Below are positions 45,182-54,095 of a DNA stretch of 64,000 nt, piece by piece. The notes beneath the pieces are model-generated. The model worked only from the letters and a program-made list of their open reading frames with translations. It had not been told where the DNA came from and did no database searches. The position numbers and the translations under genes are program-made. Every line of letters begins with the position of its first letter. Positions within the stretch are counted from its first letter, which is position 1. Source of the DNA: Sporocytophaga myxococcoides (lineage in GTDB: Bacteria > Bacteroidota > Bacteroidia > Cytophagales > Cytophagaceae); contig NZ_BBLT01000003.1 of NCBI RefSeq assembly GCF_000775915.1, positions 1 to 64,000 on the forward strand. Reading direction: 5' to 3'.

Positions 45182-48100
45182 TTATAACTTTACAATTTTG
45201 TACACAAATATTTCTTCGTTGCTCTTCACTTTTAGAATATATATACCGCTTTCTGCTAACAGTGGCATTTGAAGAGATCCTTCCTGAACATCAGACCATT
45301 GTGCTATTTCTAGACCCATTGGGTTTATAAGCACAACATCAGCATTTTTGGCTCTGCCAAGGGTAAGGGTTACCTGATCTTTTGCAGGGTTAGGGTATAC
45401 AAGCGGAGCAGATTCTATAATGGACTTATGACTACCGGTTACCACAGAAGTGAAAGAAACTCTGAATCGGTCAGGTGTTTCAGTAGTATTGGTTGTAAAT
45501 TCATAATCAGTCTCATTAGAAATTTCTACTTCCGTACCAAGTAATTTATCTAACAGATAAGCATTTGTGCCTTCAAGAGTTTCTATATTTTTGAAGGATA
45601 AAGAGAATTTCCCAGTTCTTGCGGTGGTAATGTTCAATGGAAAAGTGCCTGAAAGATCAGGAAGAGAGTTGATTGAAAGGTCTTTTCCGTCTGAAGATTT
45701 GGTAGAAATGTTGACAACACTTCCAGGTAATTTATAGGCATCAAAATCATCATCAAAGTTTCCAGTGGAACCATCAGCTGCGCGGAATAGCAATTCATCG
45801 GACAACTCTTCAGTTTTATCATTTAATAAAACTTTTAAAGAAGGTTGAACAAATCCTGATCTTAAAAAACTGTTTGACTGTTTTGACTTTGCATTTTCAT
45901 TAACAATCAGTTTTGGGTTTGCACCATTTGCCTTGATAAAGAAAGCCTGTCCTGTTGCAATAGTAGGACCTCCATCGTTTGTCGAAGCTCCGTTCACATA
46001 AGATGCGTAACCAGATTTTGCAGGATTCCAGATATATATTCCACTTGTGATATTGGTTTTTGTCCAGCCATCAGCATTTGTCCAATCAATTGGGGAAAGA
46101 TAGGGGTTGGCAACAAGGTTCCAGCCTCCATTGTCATATCCGGCAGCATCGAAAGTAACATTCAGATCTTTTGTGCCACGGAAAGGAGTTCCTGCAAAAA
46201 TAATTCTGTCTGATTGGAAACTGTAAACTCTGAACCCGGTACCTGGCGTATATGCACTAGATAAGCCAGTTGGTGCCACCCAGTGATTTAAACTTGTATT
46301 TTTGCCATCATAGGAATAAATACTTTGATTTTTTCCACCAAAACCCAGAGGAATTGATGCGTTAAGAGTTGCAAGTGTCTGATTGATCATTGGGTTTCCA
46401 ACAAATGACCAGCCACTTGTTACACTCTGTGCCTTGCCAATTAATCCGTTTCTTACAAAATTGGCTACGGGTGTTATGCATTCATCCAATGCATTTATCC
46501 ATAATGTATCATAATTAGCATCTATAAAACCATTTAGAACCGATAAAGTGTCAAGGCTATAATCTGAACCTTTGTAAACTATGCCTTGAGGGTTTTTTAT
46601 GATTAAATGTTTGAAAATGTCAGGATTGGTTTGATATGTATTTAATGAAGGGTAATAAACACTTGTCGATTTTCCTTTTATAGTCTGACTTGCAGTACTT
46701 CCATCCATTATAACAGGATAGTTAAAAAAGGATCCGCTGTTTGTTATATCTCCTTTTACCGATAGTGAATATGGACCTGAAACTACTGAGTTTCTAATAT
46801 CCAGATTTTTTACAGCAAGGTTCGAAGCATTGATATTAGGAGAACCATTTATAATTAAAACATCATCGTTTTGCGTGGGAACTGTTCCTTGAGACCAGCT
46901 TGAGCTGCTATTCCAGTCACCATATAATACTCTCCAACAGTTCTTGTTGCAAACTAACTGAATGTCACTATCAGCTAAGTTCTCAGGAAAGTTTGGCAAA
47001 CATGCAAAGAGATTTCCTTTAGCTTTAATTCTATATAAGGACTCAGGCAAAGTCGGAATGCTTGACAGACTGTTGTTTTCACAGTAAAGTTCCGCTAAAC
47101 CGGAAGGTAGTGCACCTGAAAACGAAGTAACTTTGGTTTTCGAGAAGTTTAAAGTATTTAGTGCTGCAGGCGCTGTAAAAGAGGTGATGTTTGTATTTGA
47201 TATGTTAAGGTAATAAAGACTTGAAGGAAGCGAAGTAAGTACACCATTGATATTATTATAACTTATATCAAGATACAACAGATTTGCAGGAAGTGCTGGC
47301 AGCGCTGTTATTTTATTGGAATCCAAATACAGATATTCCAGATTCAAAGGTATGGATGGAACAACTGTAAGTAAATTGTTGGATACTGATAAGTTTTTAA
47401 GACCAGCAGGTAAAGTTGGTAAACCAGTCAGTTGGTTTTTTGATACAGCCAAGTTTACCAGATTTGATGGCAGAACCCCCAGATTAGAAATTAAATTATT
47501 CTCTGCATTTAAAGAAGTAAGAGCGGAGGGAAGTGTCGGTAAGTTAGTCAGCTTATTGTTTGAAACATTTATCTCTTTAAGACTATCAATTGTAGTATTT
47601 ACCTGAATGTTTTCAAGAGCATTATTATTAAGATACAAATTCGTAACTCTCGATGGTAAAGTTATTGTTGTCAGTTTATTGTAACTTAAATTCAGAATCT
47701 TAACATTACTGTTAGCCAGTGCAGCATTTGCAGACTGAATTTTGTTTGATCCTAACCATAAAGTTGTAAGACCGGAAGGCAGGCTATCAGGAAGAGCCGC
47801 GATATTGCTGGCCGTCAACTCCAGGTATTTCAGATTAGATGGTAAAGGAGGAATAACTGTTACTGCTTGTATTACTGATTGATTTCCAAGAGACAGAGAT
47901 TCTAAACCTGCTGGTAAATGTTTTAGTGCACTTGCCTCATCTAAAGAAATGGAGTTGCTGTATAAGTCTATAGTTTTTAAAGTTGCAGGAAATGAATCCG
48001 GAAGGGTTTTAACATAGTTCCATCTGACTGAAAGCTTCTCCAGCTTTGTGAAATATTTTACCCAGCTTAAATCATTCATTGGATTTTTATAGTCAATTGT

Positions 48101-48349
48101 TAATGACTTTACATCCTTAAATTTTGCACAATCTGGGTTTATGACATCCTTGTTTTCAATGTCTTTTGTGACACAACCGGCATAATAGGTTTTTAAATAT
48201 AACAGATGTCCAGTCTTCGTTTCTTTTTCAGGAACATCGTTTTTAAATCCTTCAGGAGGATCGAATCCTGGATTTTGAGCAGAGGCATTGCCAATTGCAA
48301 TTGACAGCAGCAAGGCCGTCAATGGTTTTCGTAATTTTAAAAATTGCAT
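45182..48349 (-). CDS. Leucine-rich-repeat protein with T9SS type A sorting domain
   Basis: 1055 residues. After the signal peptide (through GNASAQ), roughly 20 repeats of about 20-23 residues with the pattern LPxxLxxLxLxxNxLxxLP (about 90-470) resemble the YopM-like bacterial LRR class. A beta-rich middle (about 480-960) follows, and the C-terminal 80 residues (VYPNPAKDQVTLTLG, ESGIYILKVKS, YKIVKL) are the T9SS sorting domain that directs secretion and surface attachment. It is probably a surface adhesin or interaction protein. It is flanked by exosortase genes and the small anchor protein. Confidence 0.88.
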   Translation of the reverse strand: MQFLKLRKPLTALLLSIAIGNASAQNPGFDPPEGFKNDVPEKETKTGHLLYLKTYYAGCVTKDIENKDVINPDCAKFKDVKSLTIDYKNPMNDLSWVKYFTKLEKLSVRWNYVKTLPDSFPATLKTIDLYSNSISLDEASALKHLPAGLESLSLGNQSVIQAVTVIPPLPSNLKYLELTASNIAALPDSLPSGLTTLWLGSNKIQSANAALANSNVKILNLSYNKLTTITLPSRVTNLYLNNNALENIQVNTTIDSLKEINVSNNKLTNLPTLPSALTSLNAENNLISNLGVLPSNLVNLAVSKNQLTGLPTLPAGLKNLSVSNNLLTVVPSIPLNLEYLYLDSNKITALPALPANLLYLDISYNNINGVLTSLPSSLYYLNISNTNITSFTAPAALNTLNFSKTKVTSFSGALPSGLAELYCENNSLSSIPTLPESLYRIKAKGNLFACLPNFPENLADSDIQLVCNKNCWRVLYGDWNSSSSWSQGTVPTQNDDVLIINGSPNINASNLAVKNLDIRNSVVSGPYSLSVKGDITNSGSFFNYPVIMDGSTASQTIKGKSTSVYYPSLNTYQTNPDIFKHLIIKNPQGIVYKGSDYSLDTLSVLNGFIDANYDTLWINALDECITPVANFVRNGLIGKAQSVTSGWSFVGNPMINQTLATLNASIPLGFGGKNQSIYSYDGKNTSLNHWVAPTGLSSAYTPGTGFRVYSFQSDRIIFAGTPFRGTKDLNVTFDAAGYDNGGWNLVANPYLSPIDWTNADGWTKTNITSGIYIWNPAKSGYASYVNGASTNDGGPTIATGQAFFIKANGANPKLIVNENAKSKQSNSFLRSGFVQPSLKVLLNDKTEELSDELLFRAADGSTGNFDDDFDAYKLPGSVVNISTKSSDGKDLSINSLPDLSGTFPLNITTARTGKFSLSFKNIETLEGTNAYLLDKLLGTEVEISNETDYEFTTNTTETPDRFRVSFTSVVTGSHKSIIESAPLVYPNPAKDQVTLTLGRAKNADVVLINPMGLEIAQWSDVQEGSLQMPLLAESGIYILKVKSNEEIFVYKIVKL

Positions 48350-48478
48350 CGTTTATGTGTGATTTGAGAAAATTAGTCCCATTACAATACTCTGGGTTTA
48401 GCGCATTTAGCACAATACCCACCAGTAAGTATTTTTAGGTATCATTCGACAGATGGATAAAAAGAAACAACCAATCTC

Positions 48479-48928
48479 TTAATTTGAGGTATTGTCGGAT
48501 GTCGACAAATCCATTTTTTTATACAAATAAAATGAAGGAAGAAAGAAAAGGAGTAAAATTGGGGTATCCAGCAAATTCATAAAGGCAAATGTTACTGGCT
48601 CTGTAATGTCATTAAACTGAGGAAATAACTTTCTGATGAATAGTACAAGAGCAGCTCCCCCAAATATGATGAAATCTGTTACCATATAATAGAACAGAAT
48701 TTTTTTCTCTCCGGTAAAAAATTTTACAATTAAACCATGAATAAATGCTCTGTGTGTAATGAAAGCCAGAAGAAAAAAAAGAGGAAATTTAGCTACCTGT
48801 GGACCTATTATTGGTAAATAGGTTTTATACATTTCCAGGATATCAGTTCTGTTAAAGTCTAATGAGCTTTGGTACAAATAAAGCCCAATGCAGATTAATA
48901 TACTTTTTCTAAGCAGTTTGCCCTGCAT
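48479..48928 (-). CDS. Exosortase-associated membrane protein
   Basis: 149 residues with four or so hydrophobic segments (about 8-25, 40-60, 75-100, 115-140). It overlaps the exosortase gene by 20 bases, the arrangement seen for the exosortase F/X system-associated proteins of Bacteroidota, which it also resembles in size and topology. Its function, presumably assisting the exosortase, is unknown. The identification rests mainly on context and the FLLAFITHRAFIHGL region. Confidence 0.65.
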   Translation of the reverse strand: MQGKLLRKSILICIGLYLYQSSLDFNRTDILEMYKTYLPIIGPQVAKFPLFFLLAFITHRAFIHGLIVKFFTGEKKILFYYMVTDFIIFGGAALVLFIRKLFPQFNDITEPVTFAFMNLLDTPILLLFFLPSFYLYKKMDLSTSDNTSN

Positions 48929-49433
48929 TTGGTAGTTGTTTTTTTGCCCAATAAAGCCACACTAAAAGCATAAAACCATAGACAACAAAGTTAAAAGTGT
49001 ATTTATGGTTAAAGTCAAAACTAGAATTGAAGAAGTAAAAATTGAGAATAAGAAGAATTACTCTAACCATATTCAAGACATGAATGGCTAATATTCCCAT
49101 GGGAAGAAACCATAACTTAGATTTCCAGGAGGCTGGAAAAGCTATGACAAAACAGGTGAACAAACCAAAAAAAGCCAGACCATTGCATGGCGTTCCAATA
49201 TATAATGCAGGTTGGCCATCAATAGATATGCAGTATGTAGCTTCAACCCAGTTTAGCTTCAAACCTGTTAAGGAAAAGAAATAGCTGCTGGACCTTCCGA
49301 GAAATGATGAAATTTTGTAAGAAAAGGGTGACGTTATTAAATAAGAAACATAAAAAGTTTCCCATAAAATGTATAACACAATCACAGTTGTAAGAAATAC
49401 AAATACAGGGTTTTTGCGGCTAAAAAAACTCAT
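48909..49433 (-). CDS. Exosortase-family transpeptidase (XrtF/XrtX-like)
   Basis: 174 residues, nearly all membrane. The proposed catalytic triad is in place: Cys in TPCNGLAFFGLF, Arg in HVLNMVRVILLI, and His in FDFNHKYTFNFVVYG. Exosortases cleave C-terminal tripartite signals and transfer the protein to another envelope component. The ATG at 49433 (MSFFSRKNPVFVF) is chosen; the frame extends to 49568 but the extra residues are basic and non-membrane. It precedes its associated membrane protein, the T9SS LRR protein and the small anchor protein. Confidence 0.85.
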   Translation of the reverse strand: MSFFSRKNPVFVFLTTVIVLYILWETFYVSYLITSPFSYKISSFLGRSSSYFFSLTGLKLNWVEATYCISIDGQPALYIGTPCNGLAFFGLFTCFVIAFPASWKSKLWFLPMGILAIHVLNMVRVILLILNFYFFNSSFDFNHKYTFNFVVYGFMLLVWLYWAKKQLPNAGQTA

Positions 49434-49693
49434 GATTTTTTTTCGAATAACTAAGATACAGAATTTTTTACTGGGATTTATAGGATTAAGGAGTAGGAAG
49501 GTTTTTCTTCGACAAAACTGTAATTTTACTAATTTACTTTTATCTAAATGTTTTAAAGGTGGACTCAAAACTCTGAGTTAAAAGGAGGACTTTGAGCTCA
49601 GATATCTCCTAGATTGCAAGGTCAGAATTAAAATATCGAGGATTTTCATATAGGTCGGATTTAGTGCTTCAGTTTTAAAGCTATTAACTCAAA

Positions 49694-49747
49694 AACCCCT
49701 AAGTTCTTAGACTAAAAATCCTTTCGGGTCTGATACACTCAGGGGTT
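49694..49747 (-). terminator. Hairpin downstream of the DUF4345 gene; rest of the 49434-49780 gap is empty
   Basis: On the minus strand, AACCCCTGAG pairs with CTTAGGGGTT around a long loop that has its own AGAC/GTCT inner stem, followed by TTTTTGAG. It suits the DUF4345 gene ending at 49781. Nothing else was recognised in the 347-base gap, which should also hold the exosortase promoter. Confidence 0.6.
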
Positions 49748-49780
49748 CTTGTAAAAATAATGAATCTTAAAAAATTGAAA

Positions 49781-50182
49781 TTAAACCCTGGAAAGCCTTC
49801 TGTTTGCAACTAACAGAGCTAAGGCTGTAATACACAATACCCCCTCTATTACCATCCAGTTTGTTCCAAAACTTCCAAGAGCACCTTCAGAAAACACAGT
49901 AATAATTCTTGAAAGAGAATAAAAACCACAAAGAATTGCAACAAATGCCAGACCCTGAAGTCTGTTTTTAAAAAGAAGGTAAACTAACGTAATCGAAATG
50001 GTGAGTCCTGCACCACCATAAACTCCCCGGATAGAGCTATATGCATCATTATTAGAAAGCTTGACCTGAACTAAGTCCATTACTGCCTGAGGATTAGAAA
50101 ATGCCATCACACTTACCATCAGAATTCCTAAAGCTGTCAGGCAAATGATGAATATTCCGCAAAAATTTATAAATCTGATCAT
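49781..50182 (-). CDS. DUF4345 membrane protein
   Basis: About 134 residues with four hydrophobic helices: IRFINFCGIFIICLTALG, the YSSIRGVYGGAGLTISI region, LQGLAFVAILCGFYSLSRII and MVIEGVLCITALALLVA. The SIRGVYGG motif is typical of DUF4345. The start at 50182 (MIRF) is preferred; the open frame extends to 50284 but would overlap the divergent AraC gene. DUF4345 genes often sit beside an AraC regulator, as here, so it is probably the target of that regulator. Confidence 0.75.
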   Translation of the reverse strand: MIRFINFCGIFIICLTALGILMVSVMAFSNPQAVMDLVQVKLSNNDAYSSIRGVYGGAGLTISITLVYLLFKNRLQGLAFVAILCGFYSLSRIITVFSEGALGSFGTNWMVIEGVLCITALALLVANRRLSRV

Positions 50183-50272
50183 ATATGAAGTTTGTTGTCC
50201 TGATGACAAAATAAGCGTATCTTCAAAGAAAGCTTGTTGCTCTTTACGCCAATTTATTAGCACAAATGCGCC

Positions 50273-51292
50273 ATGCGTGTACATAATGAAATTTTAAAAA
50301 TTCTAATCATCAATGCATCACATTTTGGAGTTGATGAGGCAGAGATTTATAAAGATACCGGTCTTAATGCAGGTATTTTGAGAGAAGCTGATGGCATGCA
50401 GGACTGGATTGTTGGTATAAAGGTATGGGAATCAATATTGAAAAGATCTAATTACAGATACATAAGTCTCAACTTTGGGAAGCGAATTACATTTTCAGTT
50501 CTTGGTTGGATTTCTCCACTGGTATCAAGCAGTTCAGATTTGCTTACGTCATGGAAAAGTATTGTAAATTTTTTTCCTCTTATGGGAGAAATGTTTGAGT
50601 ACAAAATGCTCATCCTACCAGATGATTCTGTAAAAGTAATTTATATTCCTGCAGCAGCATGGGTGGAGAAAAGTCCTGTTACTTCGGCGATGGCAACAGA
50701 GCATGCAATGAGTCTTACGTTAGCAATTTCCGGGTTTTTAGTTGGTCAGAAAATTACGCCTATTAAAGCCAGCTTTGCATATGATGTAAAACCTTCGGAG
50801 AGGGGTCGTTATCTGGATATTTTTGAAAACGTTTCTTTTGGGGAAAAAGAAAACAGCCTCCATTTTTCAAAAGGGACATCGGAATTAAAAACGGTTTCAG
50901 GGAATCAGCTTACGTATGAGTTTTTGCTGAAGCTTTGTTCGGAAAAGCTTGGCAGTATTCAACGTACTTCCGGATATTATTTCAAAGTGAAACGAATCCT
51001 TTTTAATAAGGAAAGTTATTACAATCTGAAAATTGAGGAGGTGGCGGCAATGCTCAATACAAGCACACGGACCTTGCAAAGAAATCTTAAGGAAGAAGGC
51101 CATACCTACCAGAGTATTTTAGACGAACATTTTGTGGAAAGCGCCACAACCTTATTGTCAAAACCTGGAGTGCAGATTCAGGAAGTAGCATTTATACTTG
51201 GTTTTGAAAGCGCCCAGAGTTTCAGCAGGGCAATGAAGAAAAAGACAGGTAAAAGTCCGAGGTCATTGAAGGCGGAAATAAGTAAGGAGTAA
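50273..51292 (+). CDS. AraC-family regulator (OruR/Arabinose_bd type)
   Basis: 339 residues. The N-terminal ligand-binding domain (about 15-210) is of the Arabinose_bd type, and the C-terminal double helix-turn-helix (about 235-335) shows KIEEVAAMLNTSTRTLQRNL and VQIQEVAFILGFESAQSFSR followed by the AraC signature GKSPRSLK. It reads away from the DUF4345 gene with about 90 bases between start codons, giving a shared control region. Its inducer is unknown. Confidence 0.9.
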   Translation: MRVHNEILKILIINASHFGVDEAEIYKDTGLNAGILREADGMQDWIVGIKVWESILKRSNYRYISLNFGKRITFSVLGWISPLVSSSSDLLTSWKSIVNFFPLMGEMFEYKMLILPDDSVKVIYIPAAAWVEKSPVTSAMATEHAMSLTLAISGFLVGQKITPIKASFAYDVKPSERGRYLDIFENVSFGEKENSLHFSKGTSELKTVSGNQLTYEFLLKLCSEKLGSIQRTSGYYFKVKRILFNKESYYNLKIEEVAAMLNTSTRTLQRNLKEEGHTYQSILDEHFVESATTLLSKPGVQIQEVAFILGFESAQSFSRAMKKKTGKSPRSLKAEISKE

Positions 51293-51312
51293 ATTGCTTG
51301 AAAATTATTATT

Positions 51313-51462
51313 CGACCCTCTCGGGGTCGTATCCCACTATTTGCGTAATTCTATAAACATTCAATCCCTTCAGGATTGAAAAAATAGCATTTGATTTCTT
51401 TTGCTTAAGAATGTTATGGAATTTATAACCCTTTTTGCGAGAAGTTTGACCTCGAAGAGGTC
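51313..51462. repeat. Hairpin repeat unit (B-C-A order), copy 1
   Basis: Three stem-loops in order: CGACCC/GGGTCG at 51313-51329, TCAATCC/GGATTGA at 51361-51379 (CTTCA loop), and GACCTCGAAGAGGTC at 51448-51462, followed by CATATGTTTATAG. The same three hairpins in the same order make up the array at 62.0-64.0 kb. It lies between the AraC gene and the flippase-like gene, whose gap (51293-51646) otherwise contains no gene. Confidence 0.85.
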
Positions 51463-51496
51463 ATATGTTTATAGATACTAGGATTTATATGTTATA

Positions 51497-51562
51497 CGAC
51501 CCTGACGGGGTCGCATCAATGCTATTCGGGGACCTTTATAAATATTGAATCCCTTCAGGATT
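51497..51562. repeat. Hairpin repeat unit, copy 2 (no clear third hairpin)
   Basis: Hairpin B at 51497-51513 (CGACCCTGACGGGGTCG) and hairpin C at 51548-51562 (AATCC/GGATT with CTTCA loop). The sequence after C resembles that after C in copy 1 (shared GATTTCTTT), but the A hairpin is not recognisable before the flippase-like gene. Confidence 0.8.
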
Positions 51563-51646
51563 GTAAAATGGCAATCGATTTCTTTCTCTAATATTAAATG
51601 TATGTTCTGAGGATTCAATGAGGAAATACTAAAAGTATAACCTTTA

Positions 51647-52528
51647 TTAGTTTGGCCTTCCCTCCACATTAACCTTCTCAGGAAAAATTCCAAAGTAAAT
51701 ACCACATAGAGACGAGAAAGCGGTGATCAGATAAAAGAGCATACTAACTGTCACAGAAGCGTTCATGTCCAGATTTAAATATTCTGCTCCATATAGAAAG
51801 GTAAGCTCTCTTGCACCTATTCCACCAATGGTAAAAGGAAATGCTGCCACTATTGAGGAAACCAGAAAGACAAACACATAAGGAAGGTAGTCTTGTTTTA
51901 CATTAACCAACAGAAGAAGGAGTATTATACATACTACCTGAAGTAATTGTCCGCTCAAACTTTGTATGTTAGTTTTATTAAATACGGACAGATAGTTTTT
52001 GTAGAAAAGGTAAAGCCCTCCCCAATATCCTGCCAATGTTATTGGTAAAGAAATGAGAGAGAGATAAAAAAGTACAGAATGTTTATAAAACAGGAAAACC
52101 GCACAGATTTCTCCAAGTAATAAAATAGCAACCATTCCACTTACCCGGTCAATAATACTTAGGGAGAGCAGATTTTTTAACGGACTTTTAAACAGCTTAT
52201 GTAAATAATAAACTTTATAACCATCACCGCCCACTCCACCAGGAAGTAGCAGATTGTAATACATGCCCAACAGGTAAAGCCTGAAATTTAATGAATCGGG
52301 AATATTGATATCTATGACTTTCAGAAATAGCTGGAACCTTATAGCTGTAATGTACTTAGATATTAAGTATAAGAGAACGGTGGGAAAAAGAATCCAGTAA
52401 TCAGAATTTTTAATAATCTTAAAAATATCCCTGATATTTACGGATCTGAATACAAAGTATAAGGCAACCGAAGAAACCGAAATCTTTAAGAGGAGCTTTA
52501 ATAATTTAATAGTGTTTTCTTTACTCAC
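51647..52528 (-). CDS. Flippase-like LPG-synthase transmembrane family protein
   Basis: 293 residues with seven or eight membrane helices. It belongs to the UPF0104/AglD-like family, related to the flippase half of MprF; the landmarks are LLPGGVGGDGYKVYYLH, IIDRVSGM and FPFTIGGIGARELTFLYGAEYL. Members of this family are thought to move lipids across the membrane. It overlaps the GT39 gene by 8 bases and is last in a four-gene run with a GT2, a deacetylase and a GT39. Confidence 0.85.
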   Translation of the reverse strand: MSKENTIKLLKLLLKISVSSVALYFVFRSVNIRDIFKIIKNSDYWILFPTVLLYLISKYITAIRFQLFLKVIDINIPDSLNFRLYLLGMYYNLLLPGGVGGDGYKVYYLHKLFKSPLKNLLSLSIIDRVSGMVAILLLGEICAVFLFYKHSVLFYLSLISLPITLAGYWGGLYLFYKNYLSVFNKTNIQSLSGQLLQVVCIILLLLLVNVKQDYLPYVFVFLVSSIVAAFPFTIGGIGARELTFLYGAEYLNLDMNASVTVSMLFYLITAFSSLCGIYFGIFPEKVNVEGRPN

Positions 52529-54089
52529 TTTTTACTATAAAATATTGTCTGCCATCATATTGAAATTCAAACAGTTTTTTAAATGGCTGTTCATGAAAAT
52601 AGAAAGTTTCCATAATATAATACACATTCTTTTTTTTGCCCACAAAGTCTCTTACCAGCATTTTGTTTTTTTGAATGGTATAGTAATAAGACAGATTGTG
52701 TTTCATAAAACTGTATTTGTAAATATACAACGGAAGATCATTGGAAATCTTTGCTGAAGCAATAGCGTCTTTCTTCCATTTTACTTCTGGAGAAACAGTT
52801 GCCCTTTCCGGTAATACAAAAAGGTCAAATCCTATTCTTGCAATAAGGAGAGCAAGAGGAAGGTAGAAGAGATTTTTCCGACCGCTTTTGAAAAAGAGAA
52901 ACGCTGTACTTGCCAGCAAAATAAGCAGTACTGAAGCCTTTAAGTATTTATAAGAAATCTGAGCATGGATTTCCACTAAAAATGGGAAGCATGCCATTAA
53001 GACAAACACGATAAAAGCTACCGACAGCAAAATGGATGTTATAAGTTTTTGTCTTTCCGCACCTTCTTTAAAATAAAAGTAAATTAGTATCACAAAGATG
53101 AATGGGAAAAGCAGGAACAAATACCTTGGCCTTGTCTCCGGAGAAATCCAGTAGACAGGAATATTTATGGCAAGAATAATCAGACAGAAAATGATGAATG
53201 AGTTGTTTTTGGCAATGTTAAAGAAATCCTTTCTGAAACAAGTCACAATAAGTAATGACCAGGGCATCAGATGAAAGAGGTATTCGAAAGGGAAGATGAA
53301 CAAAAAGGAAAGGGAAGATTTCCAGTTATTCTCAAAAGCTGTTCTTTTGCTTGATTCACTCCATAATGTTTTAAGGAAATCATCAGAAGAATTGTATGTA
53401 TTATAAATCAGAAAATAACCTCCAATGATCAACAGAAATAGGAATATGCCAACAAAGTGTGCAGGATGAAACAATCCTTTCAGTTTTCTAAAAGAAAAAA
53501 AAGTAACACATAATGACAACCCGAGAAAGACTATGGCTGGAAGTCCCTTCATCAGAAATGCGAGAGAGGTAAGAAAGTAAGCCGTTGGAAATAAAAGGAA
53601 GTATCGTTCTTTAACTATGAAATAGAATATGGAATAAATGGCAAGATATAGGATCAATGAAAACAGAATATCTATATGTCCAAGCATTGAATCATAAAAA
53701 AGCATCCTGCCGAATGTTAAAAAGGCAAATGCAGTTAGTATGGCAATTTTAGTAGTGACATGCTTTTTCATTGTAAAATAAATTGCAAGGCAAAATGCCA
53801 GGAGTGAGATTACTGCAGGTAACCTAAGTATCCATTCATCAGCACGACCAGAGGTGTTAAAAAGTAAAACCAACAACCAATTGTACAGAGGAGGTTTATT
53901 ATAATAAGGCTCACCATTAATTGTAGAAAATATATAGTTTTTACGGAGTATAAATTCAAGAGCTACCAGCGCCCTTGTTGCTTCGTCTCCAAGGGTAGGC
54001 ATGATATCCAGATTGATCAGCAGAGCAGGAACTGCCAGAATGCAAATGAGAGCGACAAGTAGTTTGTTGCTTTCCGTTTTTTCCAACAT
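52521..54089 (-). CDS. GT39/ArnT-like integral membrane glycosyltransferase
   Basis: 522 residues with about a dozen membrane helices. The first periplasmic loop has LGDEATRALVALEF, in which the acidic pair corresponds to the catalytic DE of ArnT/PMT-type GT-C enzymes, and YYNKPPLYNWLLVLLF, the GT39 hallmark. Such enzymes transfer a sugar from a polyprenyl-phosphate donor to a lipid or protein at the outer face of the inner membrane. It overlaps the flippase-like gene and follows the deacetylase after 6 bases. Confidence 0.9.
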   Translation of the reverse strand: MLEKTESNKLLVALICILAVPALLINLDIMPTLGDEATRALVALEFILRKNYIFSTINGEPYYNKPPLYNWLLVLLFNTSGRADEWILRLPAVISLLAFCLAIYFTMKKHVTTKIAILTAFAFLTFGRMLFYDSMLGHIDILFSLILYLAIYSIFYFIVKERYFLLFPTAYFLTSLAFLMKGLPAIVFLGLSLCVTFFSFRKLKGLFHPAHFVGIFLFLLIIGGYFLIYNTYNSSDDFLKTLWSESSKRTAFENNWKSSLSFLFIFPFEYLFHLMPWSLLIVTCFRKDFFNIAKNNSFIIFCLIILAINIPVYWISPETRPRYLFLLFPFIFVILIYFYFKEGAERQKLITSILLSVAFIVFVLMACFPFLVEIHAQISYKYLKASVLLILLASTAFLFFKSGRKNLFYLPLALLIARIGFDLFVLPERATVSPEVKWKKDAIASAKISNDLPLYIYKYSFMKHNLSYYYTIQKNKMLVRDFVGKKKNVYYIMETFYFHEQPFKKLFEFQYDGRQYFIVKSE

Positions 54090-54095
54090 CAGAAT

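Noticed and set aside
49434-49568. Longer exosortase start at 49568
   Set aside because: The additional 45 residues are basic and poorly hydrophobic, unlike exosortase N-termini, and the next Met starts a clear membrane helix.
51478-51705. 75-codon frame on the minus strand across the 51.5 kb hairpins
   Set aside because: It runs through the repeat hairpins and into the flippase gene in another frame; no plausible start signal or protein-like pattern.
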